From: GAS188 sp044445965
GTDB lineage: Bacteria; Pseudomonadota; Alphaproteobacteria; Rhizobiales; Beijerinckiaceae
DNA: 64,000 nucleotides
Direction: 5' to 3'
Assembly (NCBI GenBank): GCA_044445965.1
Contig: JBIOEJ010000010.1
Coordinates: 1-64,000 of the forward strand
Shown: positions 17,729-26,857 of the stretch, in pieces
How positions within the stretch are numbered: the stretch's first letter is position 1
Layout: every line of letters begins with the position of its first letter
Translations under genes and position numbers: made by a program
The notes under the pieces: generated by a model
Database searches by the model: none
What the model was told of the DNA's origin: nothing
What the model saw: only the letters and a program-made list of their open reading frames with translations

Positions 17729-19621
17729 CTACGCCGCCCTGCGTCTTGATCCGCCGGCCCCCGCATTCTCGTCGAACAGCTCGGCGAGCTTCTCGGTCAT
17801 GGCGCCTCCGAGCTCCTCGGCATCGACGATGGTGACGGCGCGGCGGTAATAGCGCGTCACGTCATGGCCGATGCCGATGGCGATGAGCTCGACCGGCGAG
17901 CGCGTCTCGATCTCCTCGATCACATAGCGCAGATGCCGTTCGAGATAGTTCCCGGGATTGACCGAAAGGGTCGAATCGTCGACCGGCGCGCCGTCCGAGA
18001 TCATCATCAGGATGCGCCGCTGTTCAGGACGGTGCACGAGGCGCTTATGGGCCCAATCGAGCGCCTCGCCGTCGATGTTCTCCTTCAACAGCCCTTCGCG
18101 CATCATCAGGCCCAGATTCTTGCGAGCCCGGCGCCAAGGCGCGTCGGCGGATTTGTAGATGATGTGGCGCAGGTCGTTGAGGCGGCCGGGGTTCGCCGGC
18201 TTGCCCGATTGCAGCCAGGCCTCGCGCGACAGCCCGCCCTTCCAGGCGCGGGTCGTGAAGCCCAAAATCTCGACCTTGACGCCGCAGCGCTCGAGCGTGC
18301 GCGCCAGGACGTCGGCGCAAGTGGCAGCGACCGTGATCGGCCGGCCGCGCATCGAGCCGGAATTGTCGAGGAGGAGCGTCACCACCGTATCGCGGAAATT
18401 CGTGTCCTTCTCCTGCTTGAAGGAGAGCGGCTGGAACGGATCGACAATGACCCGCGGCAGGCGTGATGCGTCGAGCATCCCCTCTTCGAGGTCGAACTCC
18501 CAGGAGCGGTTCTGCTGCGCCAGAAGGCGTCGCTGCAGCCGGTTGGCGAGGCGCGCCACGACGCCCTGGAGGTTCTGCACCTGCTTATCGAGATAGCCGC
18601 GCAAGCGCGCCAGTTCCTCCGGGTCGCATAGCTCCTCTGCCGCGATCACCTCGTCGAATTTCGTCAGATAGGCGCGATAATCCGGGCCGCGGCGCTCATT
18701 GGCGCCGGAAGAGGGCGGCCGCCAAGCTTCGGATGCCTCCTCGGAATCCGCTTCCTGCGCCTCCTCGGGCAACTCGCCGGACGGCGCGTCGGAATCCTCG
18801 CTCATGCCGTCCTCGAGCTCCTCGGCCGAAGCGTCGCTCGATTCCATCTCGGCCTGCTCGCGCGACGCGCCTTCCTCGCTCTCCTCGCCCTCCTGCCGCT
18901 TGTCCTCGTCGGACTGATCGTCGTCTGCGTCCTCGTCCTCCTCGTTATCGAAATCGGCGGCCTCCGCCATGTCGAGATGGGCAAGGACATCGCGCATGAT
19001 GCGGGCGAAGGCGCGCTGATCCTCGACCTTGCCGTCGAGCCGGTCGAGCTCGGATCCGGCCTTGGCTTCGATGTCGGCGCGCCACAGATCGACGATCTTG
19101 CGCGCCGCCCGCGGGGGCGCCTCGCCGGTCAGGCGCTCGCGCACCATGAGGGCGACCGCATCCTCGAGCGGGGCGTCGGCCTGGTCGGTGATGTCCTCGT
19201 ATTTGGCGCCGCGGTGATAGCGGTCCTGGAGCATGGCGGAGAGGTTCGAGGCGACGCCCTGCATGCGCCTGGCGCCGATCGCCTCCACGCGCGCCTGCTC
19301 GACGCTGTCGAACAGCGAGCGCGCCTCAGGCCCCTGCGGAGCGAGGCGCCGGTGCACGGCCGGATCGTGGCAGGCGAGCTTGAGCGCCATGGAATCGGCA
19401 TGGCCGCGCAGTACCGCGACATCCTCGGGCGAAGGCTTGCGCGGCGGCTCGGGAAGCCGCGCCTTCTCGGCGCCGAACAGAGCGGGCTTGTCGGAAGCGT
19501 AGACGATCTCGATCTCGGGCCGACCGGCGAGAGCCCGCATGCAGCCGGCGACAGCCTGCTTCAAGGGCTCGGTCGGAGCAGCCTTGGGCTGCCCGGGCTT
19601 GCGGTTGGAAAGGATGGTCAT
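17729..19621 (-). CDS. cobT: Cobaltochelatase subunit CobT
   Basis: A 630-residue subunit of the aerobic ATP-dependent cobaltochelatase (CobNST) that inserts cobalt into hydrogenobyrinate a,c-diamide. The middle is a long acidic stretch rich in Glu, Asp and Ser, typical of CobT. The C-terminal von Willebrand A domain has the metal-ion-dependent adhesion motif LLDNSGSMRG. CobS lies upstream, separated by two short genes. CobN is not in the window. Confidence 0.95.
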   Translation of the reverse strand: MTILSNRKPGQPKAAPTEPLKQAVAGCMRALAGRPEIEIVYASDKPALFGAEKARLPEPPRKPSPEDVAVLRGHADSMALKLACHDPAVHRRLAPQGPEARSLFDSVEQARVEAIGARRMQGVASNLSAMLQDRYHRGAKYEDITDQADAPLEDAVALMVRERLTGEAPPRAARKIVDLWRADIEAKAGSELDRLDGKVEDQRAFARIMRDVLAHLDMAEAADFDNEEDEDADDDQSDEDKRQEGEESEEGASREQAEMESSDASAEELEDGMSEDSDAPSGELPEEAQEADSEEASEAWRPPSSGANERRGPDYRAYLTKFDEVIAAEELCDPEELARLRGYLDKQVQNLQGVVARLANRLQRRLLAQQNRSWEFDLEEGMLDASRLPRVIVDPFQPLSFKQEKDTNFRDTVVTLLLDNSGSMRGRPITVAATCADVLARTLERCGVKVEILGFTTRAWKGGLSREAWLQSGKPANPGRLNDLRHIIYKSADAPWRRARKNLGLMMREGLLKENIDGEALDWAHKRLVHRPEQRRILMMISDGAPVDDSTLSVNPGNYLERHLRYVIEEIETRSPVELIAIGIGHDVTRYYRRAVTIVDAEELGGAMTEKLAELFDENAGAGGSRRRAA

Positions 19622-19688
19622 GCCGTGGTCCCGATCAACCGCTCCAAGCGAACGGCATCGTTGTGATCTCGTCCCAGGGGAACGGTGC

Positions 19689-20390
19689 TCATGCGCCCAA
19701 TATAGCAGCTAAATCGTTCAAGTCGCGCGCGGCGAAATCGACCTTGACGGTCGGCTTCGTCTCGCCCGTTCCCGGACCGTGCTCGCCGGGCCGCGCCACA
19801 TGCGCCGTCTTCAGCCCGCATCTCGCGGCCGCCGCGAGGTCGGAGGAATGCGCGGCGACCATCACGCAAGCCGAAGGATCGAGATCGAGGGCGCGCGCCG
19901 AGGCGAGATAAGCATCAGGGTTCGGCTTGTAGGCGCGAGCGATCTCCGCCCCGAGCACGGTGTCCCAGGAGAAGCCGTTATGGCGCGCGAGATCGACCAT
20001 GATCGAGATGTTGCCGTTCGACACGGGCGCCAGGCGGTATTTCACATAGAGCCGCCGCATCGGGGCCGGCACGTCCGGCCAGGCGTCGAGCCGGTGCCAG
20101 ATCCGATTGAGCGCCTCGCGCGTCTCGGCGGATAACTTGTCGAGCCCGAAGCGCGGCAGGATGCGCTCGAGGTTCTCGCGATGCAGGTCGTCGAGCCGCA
20201 CATAGCCGCGCCGGCCCGAACGCACCTCCTCCATGGAGGGCTGGTACTCGGCCCGCCATGCATCGGCGAAGGCCGTGAAGTCGAGCGCAGGGCCGAGCGG
20301 GGCAAGCAGCGCCTTCGCTTCGCGCGCGATGGAGGAGCGCCAGTCGACCAAGGTGCCGAACACGTCGAAGAAGAGGGCTGAGATCGTCAT
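19689..20390 (-). CDS. HAD-superfamily hydrolase, haloacid dehalogenase type II
   Basis: The 233-residue protein has the nucleophile Asp in FFDVFGTLVDWR (residues 8-19), a helical cap, a Ser/Asn segment (PVSNGNISIM) and a late Lys in YKPNPDAYLASARAL. This is the L-2-haloacid dehalogenase-like layout. Such enzymes act on haloacids or small phosphates, and the substrate cannot be told here. Its ATG overlaps the stop of the GNAT gene (ATGA), so the two are coupled. Confidence 0.85.
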   Translation of the reverse strand: MTISALFFDVFGTLVDWRSSIAREAKALLAPLGPALDFTAFADAWRAEYQPSMEEVRSGRRGYVRLDDLHRENLERILPRFGLDKLSAETREALNRIWHRLDAWPDVPAPMRRLYVKYRLAPVSNGNISIMVDLARHNGFSWDTVLGAEIARAYKPNPDAYLASARALDLDPSACVMVAAHSSDLAAAARCGLKTAHVARPGEHGPGTGETKPTVKVDFAARDLNDLAAILGA

Positions 20391-20806
20391 AGCTCTTTGG
20401 TCAGGAAGAAACGCGCATGCCCATCCGGAAAGTCGGGCAGGCGGCCGAATTCCTCATAGCCGAGCTTGCGGTAGAACTCCGGCGCCTGGAAGCTGAAGGT
20501 GTCGAGATAGACGTTTCTACAACCTCGACCACGCGCTTCCTCTTCCGCGCTGGAAAGCAGCGTCTTCCCGTATCCACGATCGCGGAACCCTTCGGCGATC
20601 CAGAGCATGTCGACATAGAGCCAATTCCAATAGGTCCTGCCCACGCAGGCTCCGCGAAGCTCCCCCTGTTCCCGCAGCGACACGAAGAGTTCGCGATGGT
20701 CGAGTGGGCCGGCTTTCGCGGTGTTGAAGGCGATGAGGCCATCGAGCACGCGACGCCGATCGGCCTCAGACAGCTCTTCCTCGAGCGCGACCGATGGCCC
20801 GGCCAT
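20387..20806 (-). CDS. GNAT-family N-acetyltransferase
   Basis: The 139-residue single-domain acetyltransferase has the acetyl-CoA binding segment LWIAEGFRDRGYGKTLLSSAEEEARGRGC and the late motif DTFSFQAPEFYRKLGYEEFGRL. The acceptor is unknown. It sits 6 bases after cobS and is coupled to the HAD gene, so it is probably part of the cobS-cobT transcript without a known part in cobalamin synthesis. Confidence 0.88.
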   Translation of the reverse strand: MAGPSVALEEELSEADRRRVLDGLIAFNTAKAGPLDHRELFVSLREQGELRGACVGRTYWNWLYVDMLWIAEGFRDRGYGKTLLSSAEEEARGRGCRNVYLDTFSFQAPEFYRKLGYEEFGRLPDFPDGHARFFLTKEL

Positions 20807-20812
20807 CGCGCC

Positions 20813-21796
20813 TCAGCTCAGCGCCACGTTCACGGCGCTTTCCCGCAGCTCCTGCCCGAAGCAACGCTGATAGAATTCGGCGACCAGGGGGCGTTCGAGC
20901 TCGTCGCATTTGTTGAGGAAGGTGAGGCGGAAGGCAAAGCCGATATCGGAGAAGATGTCGGCATTCTCGGCCCAGGTGATCACCGTGCGCGGGCTCATCA
21001 CCGTCGACAGATCGCCAGCCACAAAGGCATTGCGCGTGAGGTCGGCGACGCGCACCATCTTCGAGACTATGTCGCGGCCCTGCTTGGTGCGGTAGTGCGG
21101 CGCCTTCGACAACACGATCTCGGCTTCGCGGTCATGCGGCAGATAATTCAGCGTGGTCACGATCGACCAGCGGTCCATCTGGCCCTGGTTGATCTGCTGC
21201 GTGCCGTGATAGAGGCCCGAAGTATCGCCGAGGCCGACCGTGTTCGCGGTCGAGAACAAACGGAAGGCCGGATGCGGCCTGATGACGCGCCTCTGATCGA
21301 GCAAGGTGAGCTTGCCCGAGACTTCGAGCACGCGCTGGATGACGAACATCACGTCCGGGCGCCCGGCATCATATTCGTCGAAGCACAGCGCGATGTTGTT
21401 CTGCAGCGCCCAGGGCAGGATGCCGTCCCTGAATTCGGTCACCTGCTTGCCGCCCTGCAGCACGATGGCATCCTTGCCGACAAGGTCGACGCGCGACACA
21501 TGGCTGTCGAGGTTGACGCGCACGCAATGCCAGTTCAGGCGCGCCGCCACCTGCTCGACATGGGTCGACTTGCCGGTGCCGTGATAGCCCGAGATCATCA
21601 CGCGCCGGTTATGGGCGAAGCCCGCCAGGATCGCGAGCGTCGTGTCGCGGTCGAAGACGTAGTCCTGATCGAAGTCCGGAACATGCTCATCCGCCTTCGA
21701 ATAGGCGGGACATTCCATATCGGTGTCCAGGCCGAACACCTGTCTCACCGAGACCTTCATGTCGGGCAGGGGCGCCGTCTCAACGCTCGCGTTCAT
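20813..21796 (-). CDS. cobS: Cobaltochelatase subunit CobS
   Basis: A 327-residue AAA+ ATPase of the MoxR/CobS group. The Walker A motif is GYHGTGKST near 90, and Walker B (ALCFDEYDAGRPDV) and a sensor region (LFSTANTVGLGDTSGLYHGT) follow. CobS and CobT form the chaperone-like ring that drives CobN in aerobic cobalt insertion. The order dnaJ-like, cobS, GNAT, cobT is familiar in Hyphomicrobiales. No cobalamin riboswitch was found in the 203 bases upstream. Confidence 0.96.
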   Translation of the reverse strand: MNASVETAPLPDMKVSVRQVFGLDTDMECPAYSKADEHVPDFDQDYVFDRDTTLAILAGFAHNRRVMISGYHGTGKSTHVEQVAARLNWHCVRVNLDSHVSRVDLVGKDAIVLQGGKQVTEFRDGILPWALQNNIALCFDEYDAGRPDVMFVIQRVLEVSGKLTLLDQRRVIRPHPAFRLFSTANTVGLGDTSGLYHGTQQINQGQMDRWSIVTTLNYLPHDREAEIVLSKAPHYRTKQGRDIVSKMVRVADLTRNAFVAGDLSTVMSPRTVITWAENADIFSDIGFAFRLTFLNKCDELERPLVAEFYQRCFGQELRESAVNVALS

Positions 21797-21999
21797 CTCG
21801 TCCTCGCTCGTGGCCGGAGGCGACCACCGTCACTTTCGCAAAAAGCACGCCAATCACGCCATGCCAGGATTTCTCCGGGCATCCACGATCGACCTCTGCG
21901 AGCTAGGCACGCGGGGGAGACGTGGCGGCCGGACCTGATCCTTCGATCGAAGGCTGGGATTTCGACCCGGCCATGACGGCAATAGACCGACCTAAGCGC

Positions 22000-22620
22000 T
22001 CAAGCCAGGCCGGCCGTTCGCAGGTAATTATATGCGTTGATGATCGCGCGCAATTGATCTTCGCGTGATCTGTCGCCGCCATTGGCATCCGGATGCAGGC
22101 GCTTCACCAGCTCCTTATAGCGGGATTTGAGCGCCGCCTTGTCGACGCCGGGGTCGAGGCCTAGCGTATCGAGCGCCTTCTTCGCCGCGTTTCCGACGCG
22201 TGGCTCGGCCGCCTTCGCCTCCCTCGCGTGCCGCGAGAAGCCGCGCCTTTCGAACAAGCCGAAGGGATCATGGAGCCTCGCATCGTCGAAGGCGCCGCGC
22301 AATCTCTCGCCGGCATCGGCCGCCGAGCCGTTCACGCCCATGCGCCAGGTCGGACGGTGGCCGTAGAGGTCGGCCTTCTGATAGGCGGCGACGGCCTCGT
22401 CCGGCATATCCTTGAAATAGTTATAGCTCGCATTGTAGGCGCGCACATGGTCGAGGCAGAAATGGAAATACTGTCCCTCCCGGCCGCGGCCCTGCGGCGC
22501 GCGGTAGAGGCCGGCGAGCGCGCAGCCCGGATGGCCGCAACCGCATGCGGCCGCGTCGACGGCTTCCTCGCGGCGCGGGCGCGTGCGGATGCGATCGAAA
22601 AGGGGCGAGTTCAAATCCAT
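22000..22620 (-). CDS. J-domain (DnaJ-like) protein
   Basis: From the ATG at 22620 the protein has 206 residues. A Cys/His cluster lies near residues 24-58 (ACGCGHPGC, FHFCLDHV). The C-terminal J domain (about 150-205) has the HPD motif in KRLHPDANGG. It is the usual short DnaJ-related neighbour of cobS in this order. It should stimulate an Hsp70, but its client is unknown. The frame extends further upstream, but only this start fits the family. It is divergent from bolA. Confidence 0.88.
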   Translation of the reverse strand: MDLNSPLFDRIRTRPRREEAVDAAACGCGHPGCALAGLYRAPQGRGREGQYFHFCLDHVRAYNASYNYFKDMPDEAVAAYQKADLYGHRPTWRMGVNGSAADAGERLRGAFDDARLHDPFGLFERRGFSRHAREAKAAEPRVGNAAKKALDTLGLDPGVDKAALKSRYKELVKRLHPDANGGDRSREDQLRAIINAYNYLRTAGLA

Positions 22621-22814
22621 GGCTGCCGTGATTATGTGCCGCGAAGGCGTTAACGCCAAGCTCAAAGGGTCGAGAATTATCCGGGGACCGACATTTTTTG
22701 TACAAGTGTCGCGCCACGGCCTCACCTCGTGTCGAGGGTCGTCGGCTTTGACTACCCTCGTCAACAGGTGGGGTCTAGAGCCATTATCGCAAGCCGCAAA
22801 AGGAGCAATTCGCA

Positions 22815-23084
22815 ATGCGGATGTCCGAACGCATCGAGCGCAAATTGACGGCGGCCTTCGCGCCAAAGGCGCTGGCCGTGACCGATGATTCGCACAAGCA
22901 TCACGGCCACGCGGGCTGGCGCAAAGGTGGGGAGACCCATTTCTCGGTTGCCGTCCTCTCGGACGCCTTCGTCGGGAAGAGCCGTGTCGAACGCCATCGC
23001 ATGATCAACGCGGCGCTTGCCGAAGAGCTCGCCGGCGGCGTGCACGCGCTCGCCATCTCGGCAATGGCGCCTGGGGAGAATTAG
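22815..23084 (+). CDS. bolA: BolA-family protein
   Basis: An 89-residue BolA protein. The class II KH-like fold is shown by RIERKLTAAFAPKALAVTDDSHKHHGH, the GETHFSVAVLSDAF strand and RHRMINAALAEEL. His residues in the SHKHHGH loop can bind an Fe-S cluster with a monothiol glutaredoxin. The start is backed by AAAAGGAG about 8 bases upstream. It is divergent from the J-domain gene, a conserved arrangement. Confidence 0.94.
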   Translation: MRMSERIERKLTAAFAPKALAVTDDSHKHHGHAGWRKGGETHFSVAVLSDAFVGKSRVERHRMINAALAEELAGGVHALAISAMAPGEN

Positions 23085-23129
23085 GGCCTTGGCGGGACTG
23101 CGGATCGGCGTCAAGGATGGCGCGGCCCC

Positions 23130-23786
23130 TCAGGAACAACCATCTTCGGTCTTCGGCCCGGCATGGCTTGCCGGGAGCGGCAGGCCGAAGCGCTTGAGCA
23201 GCGCCATCTCGGCATTGCAGAACTTGATCGCCGACCGCGATTGCGACACCCTTTCGAAGTAATCGGCGGTTGTCCCGATGCCCCCATCCGAGCGCGTCAG
23301 GCGATAGACCTCGAAATTGGTGAAGGAGGGGCCGGGAATCCCGACATCGATGTCGGTCTCGCGCGTCGCCGTGACGAGGAACGTGGCGGGCTTGCCGTCG
23401 AGCTTGCCGCGCGCGAAGCGCACCGAGCGAACGATGTCCTCGCCCATATGCGGGTCGTCCCTGATCGTGTCCTCGAGACGGCTCTCGAAGCCTGCGGGAG
23501 CGATGCCGACGACATTCCAGTCATTGGCCTTCGGCTTCGTCGGCAGCATAACCAGATAGAGGTCGTAGCCATGGGCGTTGCCGTTGTCGCGCCAGCCGAG
23601 CGTGATCAGCGCGTCGCGACCGTCGGGCGCAAACTGCGCCACCTTGTTCGCCCCCGCGACGAGCTTGATCGGGACGAGGTCGCTGAGCTTCGGCTCCGCG
23701 GCGACGGATGGTAAGCCCAAACCCATCGCAATGCTCAGCAACACGGTCCGGGCGGCGATGTGGCCCGTCCTTCGCAGCTTCGGCAT
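23130..23786 (-). CDS. Exported protein of unknown function
   Basis: The ATG at 23786, preceded by GGAGG, gives 218 residues with a signal peptide (about 1-29, ending SVAA). An upstream in-frame start lacks such a site. The mature part is mixed alpha/beta with LITLGWRDNGNAHGYDLYLVML and a C-terminal pair of Cys (KFCNAEMALL, EDGCS). I do not recognise the family. It stands alone, 46 bases from the convergent bolA. Confidence 0.65.
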   Translation of the reverse strand: MPKLRRTGHIAARTVLLSIAMGLGLPSVAAEPKLSDLVPIKLVAGANKVAQFAPDGRDALITLGWRDNGNAHGYDLYLVMLPTKPKANDWNVVGIAPAGFESRLEDTIRDDPHMGEDIVRSVRFARGKLDGKPATFLVTATRETDIDVGIPGPSFTNFEVYRLTRSDGGIGTTADYFERVSQSRSAIKFCNAEMALLKRFGLPLPASHAGPKTEDGCS

Positions 23787-23886
23787 GCCACATCCTCCGA
23801 ACGGCCTCCCCAGAACGCCGACATGATCCGATGCCGGTAGGATCCGCAAGGGAAGCGAGGGTCGGCGCGAGGATTGCGCGCGAGGA

Positions 23887-25053
23887 TTATCTGATGCGCT
23901 CGAGCACGCTCACATAGTTCGCGACCGCCGCGCCGCCCATGTTGAAGATGCCGCCGAGCTTGGCGTCCTTCACCTGCATGCCGCCCGCCTCGCCGGTGAG
24001 CTGCATCGCGGTGATGGCGTGCATGGAGACGCCCGTCGCGCCAATCGGATGGCCCTTGGCCTTGAGCCCGCCCGAGACGTTGACCGGCAGCTTGCCGTCC
24101 TTCAGCGTCCAGCCCTCCTTGATGGCCCGCGCGCCCTGCCCTTCCGGCGTGAGCCCCATCGCCTCGTATTCGATCAGCTCGGCGATGGTGAAGCAGTCAT
24201 GCGTCTCGACGAAGGAGAGATCATCGAGTGTGAGCTTGCCGTTTGCGAGCGCCCGCTTCCAGGCCACGGAGCAGCCTTCGAATTTGAGGATGTCGCGCTT
24301 CGACATCGGCAGGAAATCCTGGGCATGGGCACGGGCGCGGAAGGCGACGGCGCGCCGCATCGACAGCGCCGTCTCGACATCGGCGATGACGAGGGCTGCC
24401 GCCCCGTCCGAGACGAGCGAGCAATCGGTGCGCTTCAAGGGGCCGGCGACGAAGGGGTTCTTCTCGCTCTCCTTGCGGCAGAATTCATAGCCGAGATCCT
24501 TGCGCATCTGCGCGTAAGGATTGTCGACGCCGTTCTTGTGGTTCTTGGCGGCGATCAGCGCCAGCGCATCCGACTGGTCGCCATGGCGCTGAAAATAGGC
24601 GCCCGCGATCTTGCCGAAGACGCCGGTGAAGCCGGCGGGTGTCTGCCCGTCCTCCGGCAGATAGGAAGCACGCAACAGGTTCTCGCCGATCTGCGGCCCC
24701 GGAGTCTTGGTCATCTGCTCGACGCCCACGACGAGGGAGAGGCGCGCAGCCTTCGCCTCGATCGCCTTCACGGCCTGATGCACGGCGGCGGAGCCAGTGG
24801 CGCAGGCATTCTCGACACGCGTCGCGGGCTTGAAGCGGAAATCCTCATCCGCCTGCAGCACCAGCGCCGCGGTGAAATCCTGCGGACTGAAGCCGGCATT
24901 GAAGTGACCGAGATAGATCTCGTCGATGTCGGAAGCGGCGACCCCCGCATGCTCCAGCGCTTCGTTCGTGACGCGGATGATCAGGCTCTCGACCGTCTCT
25001 GCGTCATGCTTGCCGAAGGGCGTATGCGCCCAGCCGACGATGCAGGCTGTCAT
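23887..25053 (-). CDS. Thiolase-family acetyl-CoA acetyltransferase
   Basis: The 388-residue thiolase-fold protein has the acyl-accepting Cys in RVENACATGSAAVHQA near 87. It ends with GGLKAKGHPIGATGVSMH, the His/Gly loop, and lacks the second catalytic Cys motif of biosynthetic thiolases. This matches the SCP2-like/lipid-transfer group of thiolases often annotated as acetyl-CoA acetyltransferase. It probably cleaves or condenses a 3-ketoacyl-CoA. Neighbours (alkB, a luciferase-like monooxygenase) do not indicate the pathway. Confidence 0.82.
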   Translation of the reverse strand: MTACIVGWAHTPFGKHDAETVESLIIRVTNEALEHAGVAASDIDEIYLGHFNAGFSPQDFTAALVLQADEDFRFKPATRVENACATGSAAVHQAVKAIEAKAARLSLVVGVEQMTKTPGPQIGENLLRASYLPEDGQTPAGFTGVFGKIAGAYFQRHGDQSDALALIAAKNHKNGVDNPYAQMRKDLGYEFCRKESEKNPFVAGPLKRTDCSLVSDGAAALVIADVETALSMRRAVAFRARAHAQDFLPMSKRDILKFEGCSVAWKRALANGKLTLDDLSFVETHDCFTIAELIEYEAMGLTPEGQGARAIKEGWTLKDGKLPVNVSGGLKAKGHPIGATGVSMHAITAMQLTGEAGGMQVKDAKLGGIFNMGGAAVANYVSVLERIR

Positions 25054-25135
25054 GGAGATCTCCCTCGAGATATGGGGTTATGCACATATGGGCGACGCGA
25101 AGCCCAAAAGGCAATCGTCCAAGCGCGCGTTGGAG

Positions 25136-25777
25136 CTATGCATCCAGCGCTCGGCCGGCGGGCGTTACCCGCCGCATGGTCAGATTGAAGCGTCCGCCTT
25201 CGGCAAGCAAGGTCGAGGTACCGGACAGCACGCGGTCGATGCCATGGAAGGCGAGCCGCGCCTCCCCGCCGAAGACGAAGGCATCGCCGCTCGCGAGCCT
25301 GACCGAGCGCGTGGGCGCGTCGCGCGTGACGCCCCCGATACGGAAGATCGCCGTGTCTCCGAGCGACAGCGAGACGACGGGAGCGCCGAACTCCGCCTCA
25401 TCCCTGTCCTGATGCAGGCCGAGGCGCGCCGCTACGGCATAATAGTTGACGAGGCAGGCCTCGGGGAGAAAGCCGATATCCGCCAGCTCGCGCCAAGCCC
25501 GCATCAGCGCCTCCGGCATCTCCGGCCAGGGCATACCGGTTTCCGGATGCGCCTTCTGGTAACGGTAGCCGCCGATGTCGGATACCCAGCCGAGCGGCCC
25601 GCAATTCGTCATGCGCACCGAGAACGGCTTGCCGGAGCGCGGCATGCTCGGATGATAGAGCGGCGCGACCGCGATGGCGGCGCGGATATCCTCCAGCAGG
25701 GCTTGCTGCGCGGCCCGGTCGAGATAGCCGGGATAGTAGACGGCGCCTGGGGCGATATCGATCTTCTGAGAAGGCAT
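25136..25777 (-). CDS. alkB: AlkB-like Fe(II)/2-oxoglutarate dioxygenase (alkylated DNA repair)
   Basis: The 213-residue protein has the AlkB jelly-roll core: NYYAVAARLGLHQDRDE with the HxD iron ligands near 132-134, the distal His in RLAFHGIDRV, and RFNLTMRRV, whose Arg binds 2-oxoglutarate. AlkB removes methyl groups from 1-methyladenine and 3-methylcytosine. It is 5 bases downstream of the luciferase-like gene. No ada or other adaptive-response gene is nearby. Confidence 0.93.
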   Translation of the reverse strand: MPSQKIDIAPGAVYYPGYLDRAAQQALLEDIRAAIAVAPLYHPSMPRSGKPFSVRMTNCGPLGWVSDIGGYRYQKAHPETGMPWPEMPEALMRAWRELADIGFLPEACLVNYYAVAARLGLHQDRDEAEFGAPVVSLSLGDTAIFRIGGVTRDAPTRSVRLASGDAFVFGGEARLAFHGIDRVLSGTSTLLAEGGRFNLTMRRVTPAGRALDA

Positions 25778-25782
25778 GACGG

Positions 25783-26847
25783 CTATTTCGGCGCGAGATC
25801 GGCCTCACCTGCCTCGACTAAGTCGAAGCTGCCCGCCGCGAATTTCGGCATGACCTCGCTCACGAAGAGGTCGACCGAGCGTCGCGACGCCTCGTAGGCG
25901 AGATCGCCGAAGGCGAAGCGGCAGAGCAAGTAGTTGATGCCGGCCGAGGCGACCTGCTCCTTTATCCTGTCGCGCACCGTTGCCGGCGTCCCGACCAGCG
26001 CAAATCCGGCGCGGACGAAATCCCCGAAATCCTCCGGCAGAGCGACGTTGGGGGGTTTGGTATCGAATTTGTTCCAGAGCAGCATGAAGCTTCCGAACCA
26101 TTTCGCATAGGCCGGCCGGCCCACTGCCATCGCCTCGGCTTCCGTCTCGGCGATGACGATGTGGCGCGCCATGCCCATGAAGGGGATTGCGGATGCGTGG
26201 TTTCCGAGGCTCACCCATTCCTCGCGATAGCGGTCGGTGATGGCGCGCGTCCGCGCCACCGAAGCGTTGGTGACGAAGCTCACGCGGTTCTCGGCGAACC
26301 AGCGCGTCCCCTCCGGGTTCGAGGTGCCGCACCAGAGGGGCGGGTGCGGTCTTTGCACCGGGGTCATCTCGATCGGTACCTCGTCGAAGTGGAAATGCTC
26401 GCCATGGAAGGTGAGCGTCTTCGCCGACAATGCCTCGAGGATGACGGCGCTCGCTTCGCGATAGAGCGCTTGCGCCATTTCGGGCTGGACGCCGTAATAG
26501 GCGAGCTCATGGGGCGAGATGCCCCGGCCGATGCCGAGCTCGAGGCGTCCGCCGCTCATCTGGTCGAGCATGCAGATTTCTTCGGCGAGCCGCAGCGGAT
26601 GATAGAGCGACAACGTATGGACCAGCGCGCCGAAGCGCAGACGCCTCGTCCGCTGAGCGACGGCCGCCAGGAAGACGCTGGGCGAAGGCGCCATGCCGAG
26701 CGGCGTCGCATGGTGCTCGGCGAGGTGATAGGCGTGGAAGCCCCCTCGATCATAGGCTTCGATGAGCTGCAGCCGGGCTTCGTATTGCCGGGTCAGGGAA
26801 ACAGCTCCCTGGTCCATATGGTCGAAGACGCCGAATTTCACGCCCAT
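25783..26847 (-). CDS. Luciferase-like (LLM class) flavin-dependent monooxygenase
   Basis: From the ATG at 26847 the protein has 354 residues. It shows the bacterial luciferase-like TIM barrel: HAYHLAEHHATP near 39, LVHTLSLYHPLRLAEE, and LELGIGRGISPHEL near 105. These enzymes use FMNH2 and O2 to oxidise varied organic or sulfur compounds. No flavin reductase is adjacent and the substrate is unknown. It lies 11 bases downstream of gpmA and 5 bases upstream of alkB, so the three probably share a transcript. Confidence 0.86.
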   Translation of the reverse strand: MGVKFGVFDHMDQGAVSLTRQYEARLQLIEAYDRGGFHAYHLAEHHATPLGMAPSPSVFLAAVAQRTRRLRFGALVHTLSLYHPLRLAEEICMLDQMSGGRLELGIGRGISPHELAYYGVQPEMAQALYREASAVILEALSAKTLTFHGEHFHFDEVPIEMTPVQRPHPPLWCGTSNPEGTRWFAENRVSFVTNASVARTRAITDRYREEWVSLGNHASAIPFMGMARHIVIAETEAEAMAVGRPAYAKWFGSFMLLWNKFDTKPPNVALPEDFGDFVRAGFALVGTPATVRDRIKEQVASAGINYLLCRFAFGDLAYEASRRSVDLFVSEVMPKFAAGSFDLVEAGEADLAPK

Positions 26848-26857
26848 TACAGCGCCT

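Noticed and set aside
21797..21999. Cobalamin riboswitch upstream of cobS
   Set aside because: No B12-box-like sequence was found; regulation of this block cannot be inferred.
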